This document shows, in pieces, positions 1-10,589 of a stretch of DNA of 64,000 nt. The position numbers were made by a program, and so were the translations under genes. This DNA is from Pomphorhynchus laevis (Eukaryota > Acanthocephala > Palaeacanthocephala > Echinorhynchida > Pomphorhynchidae): contig WNNJ02003006.1 in the NCBI GenBank assembly GCA_012934845.2, positions 1 to 64,000 on the forward strand. The letters are read 5' to 3'. The notes beneath the pieces are model-generated. The model saw only the letters and a list, made by a program, of their open reading frames with translations, searched no databases and was not told where the DNA came from. Position 1 is the stretch's first letter, and each line of letters begins with the position of its first letter.

Positions 1-526
1 AAAGCAAGGGCACTATTTAACATCACAATAATATTCGAATATCCGAATCTGTAATAGTACTGGATTAGTGTCAGTAAAATGACACTCTCAAGATGCATTC
101 AGAACTTTAACCGTTTGTGGAAACAGTTTGTAAACACTAAGTCACGTATTGACTGAGTTTATTAGTAGATGTCGACGGTACGTTGTCGTACTACGGTGAA
201 CACGAGAGCAGTATATTGGGAGATTATACAGGATTTATAACACTGATTGTATTTAGTGTTTAGTAACTAATTTAAACCTTATTCAAAAGTGTAGCTCTTA
301 TCATATTCTCAAAATTAGATCAATGCCAATGTGATGATATCAAAAATGAATAGATGTGTTCATAACGCTCAATTTTAAAACACCACGCTAAGCAGATGCC
401 GATTAATTTAAAAGAATATGACACTTTATTTGGCAGGTTAATTACATATATCTTCTTTAGGCTAACTGAATAAAAATTAACAAAGGATTTTGCTCAATGA
501 CTTATTTACATTACTGTAAATTTTAG

Positions 527-769
527 ATCGAAGAAGACCACCGAGCCCAAATGAAATTGAAAGACACTATCGACAAACTACAAAGTAAAATGAAAACATA
601 TAAACGACAATCTGAAGAAGCGGAAGAACTCGCAGCAATTAATCTAGCAAAATATCGTAAAGTCGCTCAAGACCTGGAAGCGGCAGAAGAGAGAGCGGAT
701 TCGGCAGAAACTATGTTTAATAAACTAAGATCAAAAAGTAGAGCAACAAACAATTCGTCGACAGGTTCC
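527..769 (+). CDS. Mhc: Muscle-type myosin heavy chain, penultimate coding exon
   Basis: This exon encodes the end of the myosin II coiled-coil rod, which packs into thick filaments of muscle. The acceptor is the ttttag ending at 526 and the donor is GTAAGT at 770, and the reading frame is open across it. The translation runs [19 protein letters not shown], then has the hallmark KMKTYKRQ and [12 protein letters not shown] heptad segments found at the extreme C-terminus of myosin heavy chains across animals. It ends in a Ser/Asn/Thr-rich stretch where the rod gives way to the non-helical tailpiece. The head, neck and most of the rod lie outside the window upstream. An ATG-started reading frame through this region would run past the donor into intron, so the splice is the better model. 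Paramyosin is the main alternative, but the [16 protein letters not shown] pattern is that of myosin. Confidence 0.9.
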
Positions 770-1924
770 GTAAGTACGCATCATTTCACTACTTTGGAGC
801 ATTCGAATGTGTTAATTTGATCACGTAAATGTTTAATTTATATTTTTAGTATTTTTTAACTTTATTGAACCTGCTGGTTTTTCTTTATTTTGTTAAATTG
901 AAAAGTCATATGCAGCACATGAACATTGTTTTATTTTTTAATATTTCGAAAGAGCATATCTGTCATCATCAGGCATATTTTATAGTAATCAAATAGTTGT
1001 TAATTCAGAAAGGTAAGTTGCTTTCCTATCTTAAAGGAAAAAGCCATATACCTCCCGATTTATATTGATACTTGATTTATTTTAATCAGTTCACTTAGAT
1101 TTCTGATCAATATAAAATAAAATATTAGATTGTAGATATGATACAATAGCTTTAATAAATACTTGTAAAATAGCATTTTCAAATGAAAAGTTGAAAATCG
1201 AGGCAATGCAGCAGTATAATCGGTAAATAGCGTTAAAATAATGATGTCAGTTACGAACTTTCGTTTCTCCTTTTTTTCATTGGCTGCAAATGACTTGTCG
1301 TCACCAGCATATTTTTATACTCGAGAGTCTAGTTGTATTAATTTATCGTTACTACATATTTATCCAATATTACTGTATTAATGAATAAAACTTTATAATT
1401 CGATTTAATTAAGATCTATTGATTTTTTTATCAATCAATATGATCGGAAAGTTAATATGTTAATTTATAATTGAATTTGATACCTCAAAAATCTTCAGAT
1501 AATGCGCTTTCGAACTAAAAATATATTAATTTGCTAATTTACTATGACTTAAAAGAGAAAAATATCGTAATTAAAATAGTAAAAATTTAATTCTCAGGTA
1601 ATTTCTTGCAATGTTCGGTTGAGAAATAGGGTTTGAAACTTAACAGCACAGCAGTTCCTCTTGATGATCACAAATACTCTTCTAATATACGGCATATTAT
1701 CTATTTAATCAATTTTTTTTAAATTCTGAATTATAACAAATACTTGACTTACAGAATTTCTTTAATCTGAATTAAAGAAAATTTTAATTTTTATATTTAA
1801 ATTTTTTAAATTATATATTTTTAATCTTTTGAATAGTTCAAAATACGAGGACAATAACTGATCTGATTTATTTATTTTTATCACAGCGTGTGTATTTTTA
1901 TTATAATACAAATTTTCTGTTTAG
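770..1924 (+). other. Myosin intron
   Basis: GT-AG intron between the two myosin exons. It is AT-rich and contains no open reading frame of note. Apart from the two related hammerhead-like repeats at about 930-1010 and 1280-1345, nothing is recognisable. Confidence 0.6.
930..1010 (-). ncRNA. Hammerhead-ribozyme-like repeat in the myosin intron
   Basis: On the minus strand the core is CTGATGA (967-973), a hairpin with arms near GACAGA and TCTTTC carrying one mismatch, then GAAATATT (941-948). The order CUGANGA, stem II, GAA, short palindrome ATAT and then H is the hammerhead layout with a minimal stem III. Stem I pairing beside the core is poor, so this copy may be inactive. A diverged relative lies on the same strand at about 1280-1345: it shares the flank near tataaaatatgc and has CTGGTGA in place of CTGATGA. 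The pair therefore looks like a dispersed repeat, not part of the myosin gene. Confidence 0.4.
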
Positions 1925-1990
1925 GGTGAAGTTCGGGATAGCTCAAGGGCACCGAGCGCGTATTCAAGAGGACCTTCTATTAGAAGATAA
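1925..1990 (+). CDS. Mhc: Myosin heavy chain terminal exon (non-helical tailpiece)
   Basis: A 66-base exon follows a TTTAG acceptor ending at 1924. The previous exon ends in phase 0, so the frame reads GEVRDSSRAPSAYSRGPSIRR followed by TAA at 1988-1990. Arg/Ser/Pro-rich tailpieces of about 20 residues are usual at the C-terminus of invertebrate muscle myosins and influence filament assembly. The assignment rests on splice phase, position and composition, not on a conserved motif, and other alternative 3' exons could exist. The intron between the two exons is about 1.15 kb. Confidence 0.7.
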   Translation, partial: GEVRDSSRAPSAYSRGPSIRR

Positions 1991-2078
1991 TGTGAAGTAG
2001 ATCATTAATTTATTGCAGTGAACAAAATTGAACTATTATCATAGAGATTTCTTTATGAATTTTGGCTATTTATTCTAG

Positions 2079-2084
2079 AATAAA
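2079..2084 (+). promoter_or_regulatory. Candidate poly(A) signal of the myosin gene
   Basis: AATAAA lies 89 bases after the myosin stop codon. It is the first canonical hexamer downstream, and the region beyond soon turns into unrelated repeats. Confidence 0.4.
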
Positions 2085-2599
2085 AATAATCTTACAACTT
2101 AGTTCAAAAAAATAATACGAATAAAAATTTTGTTTCTAAATTTTGTCAGTTATTCAATCATGTTTAATTTTATGATATTATTTAAATCAGCTCTATGTTA
2201 ACAACTTGATACGCATTTTCAAAAGCGCTTCGCGTCACTAATCAGAATGACAAGTGTAAAACGATCGGAATAATGTATTTACATAATTGTTCAAACAGTT
2301 GTTCTTTTGTATTTAATTTAACCTTTTTCTTCTTTTACTTTAGTCTTTATCCCGCTTTGAGGTGGAATCGGTTATTGAAGGAGGATTTGGTCTTCCATTT
2401 CGCCCTATTCGTAGCTGGTCCGAGTGAAGTAGGAAGTCTTGAGTATCGATTGATTTTCATACTCTCAGACTCTCAGACTTCTCATTCGAGAAGTCTGAGA
2501 AGTCTTGAGAAGTCCTGTCGCGTCGATTTCAATGTATGCCCCAGCTCCATTGCGAAAATTGAAGGACTTTACCGTTGATAACAATTTTTGGTAGTATGC

Positions 2600-3315
2600 T
2601 CCTGATCGGTTTGTGTATGGGGGACTATCATCGGGAGTTGTCCGCGTTTAGCTCACTTCGCAGCTGGTATGCTGAGGGGAGTTTCCAGGGGCACCACGGG
2701 GAGGAATGGACACACCTCTTTTGTATTGAATTTAACCAAAAATTTGATATACTGAAAAGGGTTCCCGCAAATGGGCCTCTACATGTTTTGCAGTAAGCTT
2801 TCTTCGACGCATCGCTGTCCAAGCACGATATGTGCTCTCCTACTTGCCCGATAAGAAGTTAAGGCAAGACTTGCTAAGCATATAGATAGTTTGCCTGGCA
2901 TGTCGCTGATTACTTCATGGTACGGAATAGACTTTCTACCTGATATCCTTCGCGCTATACTTTTCATTAAAGAGTCTGCTACCGGTCCTATTCCGCCGCT
3001 TGTTGAAAACGCCAACGGAATGAATAACCCGTTATCAATTTCTTTTATTCGTTCCTGGTATTTTGAAATTTTGCGATTTTCATGAAATTTGAAGGATGAG
3101 CTTGAACCACAGGCATACGATGGAGCAAAAGTATTGAATACACAAACGTCAAAAAATGACCGCTCCATAATGTCTCCATGCAGTCCTGAGCATGAAACAT
3201 CTAGACGCGCTGATCTGTCTCTCGTAGATAGGTCACACCACCTATCTACCTTGCTGTTTACTTCTGAAGCTATGTAGTCGTCCGACCCAATAAAACTACC
3301 CAGCAGCTTGATCAA
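2600..3315 (-). mobile_element. LINE family F copy 1, 3' fragment
   Basis: A reading frame on the minus strand (3315 to 2779) carries the C-terminal part of a non-LTR reverse transcriptase type that is abundant in cnidarians and other invertebrates. Its marks are ERSFFDVCVFNTFAPSY, a spacer rich in Arg/Lys/Glu, LFIPLAFSTSGGIGP and a tail near LASLALTSYRASRR. The upstream ARLDV followed by FFDV.VF spacing resembles a PD-(D/E)XK nuclease core, which is inference. The fragment has lost the Cys-rich N-terminus and the whole polymerase, consistent with 5' truncation at about 3315. The same C-terminal block appears in the longer copy at 22.7-25.9 kb. The stretch from 2600 to 2779 is probably its 3' untranslated end. 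Confidence 0.75.
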
Positions 3316-6300
3316 ATAATAATATTAATAATAATATTATTTTGTTTACAAAATAATATTTAGTTCAAAAAAACAATTTTATTGCAATAATATGATTCAA
3401 ACTTCTTGCTTTGTCTACTAAGGAAGTTAGATAAGTTTCCTGTTGGAAAGCACTAATCTGACAATTTGTTACTGAGTCATTCAGTGTCTTTAACGTACCT
3501 AAATCAGCAGTCACGACGCGCTATGTTAGACAGTACTGAAATAAAGAGAGCTTGATAAGCATTTTTCATTGATCAATGGTACGTTTTATATAAAACAAAA
3601 CAAACCCAAAATAGACCAAGTTCAGCAGATGAAATTTAAACAAAGCCTCGTTACGATGAACTTAGGTCCGCTTCAGTATATCCATCTTGTTCTATTTAAA
3701 ATTCGCTTAAATTTATTAAAGTCTAATCCTGAAGTTCAATTCGCCGAAATGGTAAAATCTGTATCACATTCGATGTGTGAATTATGAAGGTATGGAGTAG
3801 ACAAAATTGTAAAGAATTATGAAATTATCAGTTTATTTGAATTTACCATTGATGCAGTTGTGGTATAAAAGATAATAACATGTAAAATTTAGAATAACAA
3901 AAGAAGATTTACAGAAGTTATATTTTAATATTAAATAAACTTTATTAAGACAATATTTATAGATCTATGCTCTGAAGTAAAAACCTTGTTGTAGCATAAT
4001 CACAATTCCCCAGTGACAAAAGCTATGAAAATGATAGCTTATGCTATCATTTTCATAGCAAAAGCATTAGCTGTACATCAGTACAGCTACATCATCTTAA
4101 TACCACCTATAGTTAATTCGAGATACATCTAGTAAAAAATATCGAGAGAAACGGTAATATTGTAACACTTTAGACTGTTTTCTCGACAGAAATGATGCAC
4201 CGCACTTACTGCTAAATAGATCCAGTGACAACTAACATTTTCATGCAAGCTTTTGAGATTAAATTCCAACATATCTGAGGATAATTAATTTTGTGAACAA
4301 GGGCTTAATTGTTGATACCTACAATATCTGATGGAGCGTAAAATACAATGTACTGGCGATATTTATTCGATGCATGTCTGTCAAAAACCGACAGTCACAC
4401 AAATATATGGTCGTATGAGATTTTTAGATTTTTGGGAATCGATTCTAAACACAACGGTATTTATCATAGATAAATAGCTTTTATATATACGCTCTTCTAT
4501 ATAAGTAGTCTAAATCATTTAATAAATCCTTAACTTAATGATAAGCTAAAGTATATCTCCTATATAAATCTTTAAATCCCTATATAAGCTAAATTCCCTA
4601 TATAAATCCTAAAAATCCTTAATGATAATCTAAAATATATCATAATATATCAATATATTCACTTGTAAGTATTTCGAAAGGGTATCAAAAAGATTAGGAA
4701 ATGGCGCATATGTGATAAAAATGAGTTTCGTACGAGTCGAATTGAATAAACTATTTTTGTAGGCAGTCGACAAACTCGATTGCTCGCCATAAAATGAAGT
4801 TTTTCAAAATGGTTGATGAATTTGCCGTACCTACAATAGGTAAACGGTTGATTATCGCTTGAAAGAAAACTATTTCATTTGGGTCCAAAAGGGTATTTTC
4901 TTTAAAATAAAATGTATTTATCTATTCGAGAAATTTAAGTAAGTCCTATGAGTTTATTAAAATGACTGCTTAGATTGTTTAATGTAAAAGAACTAAACGG
5001 CCAATTCTTGCCTACATACAACATATCGAGGCAATGCGGATAAATTTTGATTGATGATATACAACAACATCTGCATTAGAATCGTGTAAAAATTAAAAAA
5101 AACTGAAATTCCTCTTATATTCCAAGGAATAATATTAATTTAAATTATGGATTGATTACTTTATATTACGTGACTTAACCCAATGAGAAACATGTAGTAC
5201 CCTTACAGGTGTTTATGAATACGTCAGTTGAAAGAGAGGATGCTAACTTTTCCTGCTGTAGAACACACAACCTCATCAGTATTCGCTAAAAGCTTGATGA
5301 TTTCAGCAAGGATAGAATCAATATATCCCTAGAATGTTTGCAGCCAGGTTATACAGCCAGGTTAGAACAAGTAGACGTTTAAGAACTATATGATGCAACT
5401 TGTGAGTAGCCAGCTATAGTTTTTGAATGATTTAAATGTATATTTACAAAATTATTAAAATATATACATATTGTGAATATGCTAGATGCTTCCGGGACAC
5501 TTAAAAAATATTAGGAGCATTAGAATTAAAACGCACTTTGTCTACTTATATAGAAGAGATTTCGCCAATAGCAATTAGATTTTACTTGAAACTTGGATTT
5601 ATCCTTATAAAAATGTGAAGTATTTTTGACATTTATTAAGCGTTGTCCAAGAATTTATTGTCAATTTTTGACATTTATCAAGCGTTATTAAGAATTTGCC
5701 GTTATTGATATAGTTTAGACACGCTGCTATCTCAATAAGATCGCCTTAGAGCTAGGATTCAAGTTAAGAATCTATGCAGTAGCGATAATAGATTTGAGTT
5801 TAATTGCCTAAGTTTACTAAAGTTACTTTTAAAAAGCGCACACTAATTATCAATCTCAGAAATAATATAATATACGAAGGTAAAGCGTGATCATTAATTA
5901 TGCCAAAAACACTATATTTAATTAATACAAATCAAATTAGCAAACTGTATCTACGTATTGTTATATAATTATAAAATAAACAAAACATAATAATGCTAAA
6001 TCAAAATTTAATAATTAAATAATAAAATTAATAATTGTTATAAGATTTTTATAATTTAAATCAAGTTAAAATAAAAAATTGAAATTTAAAATAAAAGTCA
6101 TTTTTATGAATTAACTAATAAATAACAGACGTTGTATCAGAGTAAGAATTAGAGGTAATCAGAAGGAACTGCTATGCTATCAGGTTTCCGCCCGTAATTC
6201 CTCGACCCAGCATAGCAGCGGGGGCCAAATACATGCTAATGATGTAATTCCTCTGATAAAACTATCTAGTATCTTATTCTAATATAAAGTATATTATTTA
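3316..6300. other. AT-rich DNA without recognisable genes
   Basis: Short open frames here are scattered and have no family resemblance or splice structure. Degenerate runs of the word cctatataa occur at about 4490-4620. The double hairpin at 4022-4088 is the only clear structure. A GC-richer patch at 6130-6260 with a short ctgctatgct/agcatagcag hairpin flanks the 3' side of the Penelope-like element and may belong to it. Confidence 0.5.
4022..4088. repeat. Two adjacent perfect hairpins with 4-base loops
   Basis: The first hairpin has 17-base arms, gctatgaaaatgatagc and its complement, around the loop ttat (4022-4059). The second has 8-base arms, agctgtac and its complement, around atca (4069-4088). 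Both are perfect and only nine bases apart, in otherwise unstructured AT-rich DNA. No terminal repeats or coding sequence accompany them, so function is unknown. Confidence 0.6.
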
Positions 6301-6351
6301 TTATCCATCCATAAAAATTTGCCATTTAAGAGTTTAAATTTATTCTTTATA

Positions 6352-6976
6352 TTATTTTGTTGATTTATATATTTTACTATTTTCTGTTTTATGTTTTTTA
6401 TAGTAACCTAGTTTTAAATATGTATCTATTAAATTATTTAAATGATTTTGAAGAAAGTCAATATCATTACATATTGTTGCAATTCTTAAAATTTCATTAT
6501 TTAATGTATTATATTTTATATTATATGGTATGCATGAATACTCATGCAAAAATATGTTTCTTGTAAATTTAAATATGTCATCTTTACGATATAAATTAAA
6601 AGTAGTTTTAATTGATGATAATTTAATGTTCATATCTAGATATATCTTCTTTATCATCAATATTAGTTTTATTAAATATAAGGCTACCTGCATAAATTTG
6701 TTCGCTTATTGAATAAAAATTGTTAGAGTTAAATACACATATATCATCAATATATCGAAACATATATTTCATATCTTTATATAATTTAGATTTATTTTTT
6801 AAACAGTTACGAACAAATTCATATTCAATAAAGCTTAAAAATAAGTCAGCTATAATTGAGCTACTTTTACCTGCAATTGAACCACCTTTTATTTGTCTTA
6901 ATATAGATGTACCTACCTTTAAATAATTTTGATTTATTAAAATATTTAAGGATTCTAATAATTCAATTTTATCCAT
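6352..6976 (-). pseudogene. Penelope-like reverse transcriptase, palm and thumb
   Basis: Two overlapping frames cover the core of the polymerase. The first (6976-6623) has LKVGTSILRQIKGGSIAGK, where other family members have the primer-grip-like VGIPMGTN region, then ADLFLSFIEYEF and FRYIDDICVFNSN with the two catalytic aspartates. The second (6693-6352) continues into the thumb with YLDMNIKLSSIKTTFNLYRK, NEILRIATICNDIDF and LGYYKKHK, aligning with the SQLIRFARVC...LLKQGY block of this family. At least one frameshift lies between them. YIDD is intact. Confidence 0.75.
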
Positions 6977-7317
6977 TTATTTATATTTACTTGATGGTTT
7001 AATTTTTGTTATATAGGCGTTATAATTATTATAACATATATATGTATATATTTTTCCGAATATAAGATTAATTACTTTTTCTATTGCATCTTTAATATCT
7101 GCTAAATCTAGATTTGTCCAAAGCGTACTAAATTCGTACGTATTTATATTCTGAAAATTTATTCCTTTTGTGTCTTCTAAAAATTCTTTTGTAGAATTAA
7201 TAATGAAATAGTGTTTTATACCAGTATTAATTTCGATTACCTTGCAATATTTTTAAAGTGTGCTTTAATTACTTCAACTATTTTATTCAAATAGACAGAA
7301 AGTGATTTTAATGTACA

Positions 7318-7638
7318 TTAAAACGCACTACATATGAACCTAGGTTTTATTGGATTTTTATGTAATTTTGGATTCCAATATAATATAGGTATAGTTTTAC
7401 TATCTGATTCAACGTTTATACCCTTTTTATCCATTATAGAACAGTGACTTGTAATAATTGTTTCTAAACTCAACTCACTACGTTCATATGTTGGATTTAC
7501 ATTTAAATCATTAGAATTAACCTCTTTCATTAGTATATCATAATAAAGCTTTTTGCATATGAAGACAAAGTTATTACTAGCTTTATCAATAGTTGTTATT
7601 ATATAGTTATCCTTTAATTTAGTAAGTTCTGTATACAT
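7318..7638 (-). pseudogene. Penelope-like reverse transcriptase, finger region
   Basis: This open frame has YIITTIDKASNNFVFICKK, where the family has a conserved DKASNN block, and PILYWNPKLHKNPIKPRFI, the LPKLHK.P..RFI finger motif typical of Penelope-like polymerases. The frame breaks before the palm region begins at 6976, leaving about 340 bases of poorly open sequence between. Confidence 0.75.
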
Positions 7639-7839
7639 GTCTTTATTAATTTGATCTTTACTTTTATAGTTGTTTGGTTTTTTAATTTTCTTTTAAATTT
7701 CATCAAATATATAATATTTCCAAATTTTAATCTTTGATGTATTTAACCTTTCACTATTAATCAGCTTACTAAAGTAAGTATTTAAGTTATTATGTAACGA
7801 ATTGTAAATTTTATTTTTATTGTTATTATTTAATCTATC

Positions 7840-7922
7840 GAAGCGCAAGAACAAAACCAGAATCCGTTAACAAAACCCGAAACAACGTTGTAGCCATCAG
7901 TGAGGCTGACGAGAGCAGCTAA
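7840..7922 (+). ncRNA. Hammerhead-like small repeat lying antisense in the Penelope-like element
   Basis: An 80-base stretch, richer in GC than its surroundings, interrupts the element between its N-terminal region and the finger region. On the plus strand it has CGAA, the 10-base palindrome ACAACGTTGT, A, then AGCC/GGCT arms around a short loop, then CTGACGAGAGC. These are the hammerhead parts in circularly permuted order: GAA, stem III, cleavage base, stem I, CUGANGA. Stem I fit next to C3 is off by one base, so the copy may be degraded or the fold slightly different. Confidence 0.35.
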
Positions 7923-8581
7923 TTATTGATCTAACTTTATTTGTTTTAGTTTTATAAATAAATTTTTCTCTTTAAAAAAATTTAATCTATATTTATACCC
8001 TTTCGATAGCATTTTCCTTAATTCATTGTTTTCAATGAATTCTAGATTATGGGTACATATATGTTCATTTATTTTATCAAAACTAAGACTTTTACAATTG
8101 CATTCTGTTTCCATTATGTTTCTAATATTATCGTTACATATTGATTTTAATTCTTTATTGTAATTACAAATTTTTATTCCTAATGGTGGTAGGAGTTTAT
8201 ACCTTATTTTAGGAATATATTTACTTAAATCTGACCCTATTATTTCTTTACTTTTAGAATTATTTAAAAGTCGGCTATATTTATGTTATCTATACATTTA
8301 TTAATGAAGTTTATGGCTAATGTATATTTTCTATTGTTATTATTAACATTTATTGTACGATTATAGTATTTTGTATTACAATAACTGTCTATTATACAAC
8401 TTAGACTATCATAGTCGTTAATTAATTTTTGATTTATTGAACATATGATATCTTTAGAAAAACTTCTTATATTTACATAAAGATCTTTTAGCTTATTATC
8501 TCTTAAAAAAATTAAAATTCCATTTAAATTCCACATTAGATGTAACTGTACGATAATGTCTGTACATGAGATTATTTTCAA
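7923..8581 (-). pseudogene. Penelope-like element N-terminal region
   Basis: Two frames, 8581-8264 and 8114-7923, together match the single longer frame of the 21.7 kb copy almost residue for residue: RDNKLKDLYVNIRSFSKD, YCNTKYYNRTINVNNNN, then ETECNCKSLSFDKINEH and ELRKMLSKGYKYRL. The latter resembles the CxC and ...LR..(I/L).KGPKYR signature upstream of the polymerase in this clade. A frameshift falls at about 8264. Both copies lose similarity to each other upstream of RDNKLKD, suggesting a shared 5' boundary. Confidence 0.65.
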
Positions 8582-8754
8582 TTTGAATTCAAATATAATT
8601 AAAAGAATACATTTTGGAAAACAAAAGCTTTTGATTTATGACTGCTAAATAGAACAATATATTCAACATTTAGCATATACTTCAATTTAAATAAAGTATA
8701 AATATATCGAGATGATAAGACGTAAAGAACGACTTATGTTAGAGCAATACACAG

Positions 8755-8760
8755 TTTATT
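8755..8760 (-). promoter_or_regulatory. Candidate poly(A) signal overlapping the stop codon
   Basis: On the minus strand AATAAA overlaps the TAA stop of the Ser/Asn-rich exon. It is canonical but unusually close to the stop, so a downstream signal may be the real one. Confidence 0.25.
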
Positions 8761-10103
8761 AACGACGACCGTGTCGATGAGAATACGACGATATTCCTCT
8801 ACGAGACCGGCGTTTTCCTCTTCCATGGTTATATGATATCTGATGAGCCGAATCGTTGAAGTCCTGGTTGTTAGGCATGTCAGGTAAAGGTGAAACACAT
8901 TCAAAGACATGAACAACAACTCGTTTATCGACTAGCGCAGATGTGTTTATGGCGATTTTATCGCCTCTCTCTCCAAATTGAACATTTATTCCGAAATTGT
9001 TAACTTGTGTTACAATGCCAGTAAACGAGTCTGTCAATCCAAATTCAACAAAAACTTCAGAACCAAGTGGATACAGCTCTGCCATGTTTACAGGATTGTT
9101 TTCAGTGTTTGCAGTGGAATGTTGCTGTGGTTGTTGATGCAGGTAGTCTCGAATACAATCATCGTTATTGGAAGTGGCAGATGAAGAAGCAGCGGCGGAA
9201 ATTGAGGGCAATCTGGCACGACGGGTACTAGTGTTCAGAGACTTTCCATTTTTACCATCACTAAAACCCCATTGAGATTTTGGAATGGACATCGATTGTA
9301 AATCTTGTATAACTTTTTCCCGTGGAGCTGAAATATCGAGTGATTTGCGACAAGTCAATGGTATTGGTGTTGTTTGCCAGCTGATGCGATGAGCATTGCG
9401 CACAGGACGCTTGTTGCACTTGTCCTCCATTTTTTGTTTATATGAATATTCCGCTATACTCATTCGAAACAAGTAATTACGAACTTTACGGCGTGTACAG
9501 TTTAGTAGGATTTGATTTGAAGAAGTGCTATTGAGAGAACGCATTAGATGCGTACTTAAGCGAATAGGCTGATTCAGGTTTGCTGTATCACTGATATCAA
9601 TGCGACGATCCAATCCACGAAATATAGAGCATTGCGGATCGTCATTTACATTGTTATTATTGCTGATAGTGTTGTTGATTTGTATATCTGTTTTTGCTGA
9701 AGTCGTTAACGATGTAGGTGAAGAGCTAGTGTTGTTTGCATTGCTTTTATTAGTATTATTTTCGATATTCAAAGATGCCGGCAGCAAAGATCGTGATGAG
9801 CCAAGGTCGGTAAACGTCTGGTGGCTTGATGCTGCTCCATCGAATTCCCTTGTGGGAGCGTGTGAGGGTTTATCATTATCATATACCTGTAACAAAGTAT
9901 TCAGCATATCATGATCTATCCGATCCACTGAATTCGTTAGTTCCTTAGATTGTAGCTTTCGTATAGATTGTAACCAATCAACTGATAATCCAGTTCGCTG
10001 TGAAGACGCGGCTCGTAATTTGGCCCGCTTTATCGTTTTTACATGATCCAGTTGCTTTTGCAAATCGACACGATCTGTTGATAGAGTATGTCGTGTCTTA
10101 ATA
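8759..10103 (-). CDS. Uncharacterised Ser/Asn-rich host protein, 3' exon
   Basis: A long frame (453 codons if read from 10120) ends at TAA 8759-8761. I do not recognise the family. Near the start is a charged helical stretch, RVDLQKQLDHVKTIKRAKLR. Ser/Thr/Asn-rich low-complexity sequence follows, and then a more ordered part with VRNAHRISWQTTPIPLTCRK and SMSIPKSQWGFSDG. At about residues 345-405 there is a beta-rich block, YPLGSEVFVEFGLTDSFTG to VDKRVVVHVFE, that looks like a small SH3- or Tudor-type barrel. The C-terminus is strongly basic (GRGKRRSRRG). The first residues up to about 10103 are probably intron: candidate acceptors are the AG before ACACGAC or before ATCGTGTCG. Base composition and codon use differ from the retroelements, and the frame is intact over 1.3 kb, so this is likely a host gene. 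Confidence 0.65.
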
Positions 10104-10452
10104 TAGCAATAGATGCACAAAATTCACAATTATCATCATACATATTTTTATAAAGTTCATTAAAATTTGCTTTAATATTCGAAATATTAGCCTTCTAATT
10201 TTAAGCGTAAATTAATAACTAAAATTACTATTCATAAAATAATTGCACTTGCTAATAGTTTTTAACTTTTGAGTAAGTGCAAATTCGAGATTTTGTCCTT
10301 TTGGTTATGACGTGTATAATTCACTAATTGTATCGTAATAATATAAATAAATAATTACAATGGTAATTGAATATATAATTACAATGGTTATATATACATA
10401 CAATAAAAACCTTTAAAAGTTTAAGATCTAACATACATACAATATTATTTTC

Positions 10453-10484
10453 CTAAAGAAAGCCACTAGTTGGCCGAAAGCTTG
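10453..10484 (+). ncRNA. Hammerhead-like motif, AGCT-type
   Basis: CTAAAGA (10453-10459) is followed by a stem with arms near AGCCA and TGGCC, then GAA, the palindrome AGCT and T. Stem I closes with TTC before the core and GAA after it. The core departs from CTGANGA at one base. About 80 bases downstream is the sequence gtaaaaggatcccggagc, which reappears after the paired motifs at 14200-14340, so these three belong to one repeat family. Confidence 0.45.
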
Positions 10485-10589
10485 AATAAAACGATTATCT
10501 TTGTGTTTCCGGTTTGACTTAAAATCCTAGTATTAATATATACAAGTATCCGTAAAAGGATCCCGGAGCTGATTTGAGTAAGTAATCTA

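Larger units (their letters stand above)
6310..8590 (-). mobile_element. Penelope-like element copy 1 (Naiad-like), decayed
   Basis: Read from 8590 downward, the pieces occur in the order expected for one retroelement. First is an N-terminal region (8581-8264), then a Cys-bearing segment METECNCKSLSFDKINEH and ELRKMLSKGYKYRL (about 8230-7923), then KDNYIITTIDKASNNFVF and the reverse transcriptase finger motif YWNPKLHKNPIKPRFI (7638-7318). Next comes the palm with ADLFLSFIEYEF and the catalytic FRYIDDI (6976-6623), and last the thumb (6693-6352). The combination of K.HK.P, RQ...G.......ADLFL...E..F and YIDD matches the Penelope-like lineage recently named Naiad. I cannot see a GIY-YIG nuclease. 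Several frameshifts separate the pieces. A second, nearly identical N-terminal segment lies at 21.7 kb. Confidence 0.75.

Noticed and set aside
2273-2578. A 101-codon open frame just upstream of LINE F copy 1 that might be another myosin 3' exon
   Set aside because: A TTTAG acceptor precedes part of it, but the peptide has no tailpiece-like composition and the terminal exon at 1925-1990 already has the right phase and a stop.
4668-4702. Minus-strand sequence resembling the 941-973 motif (ends in CTTTCGAAATAC)
   Set aside because: The CTGANGA half is not preserved and no stem I or II forms, so it may be chance or a very old copy.
5221-5290. Minus-strand CTGATGA followed by a GGAAAA-like sequence, resembling a hammerhead
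   Set aside because: No convincing stem II between the parts, and the bases after GAA are not a palindrome.
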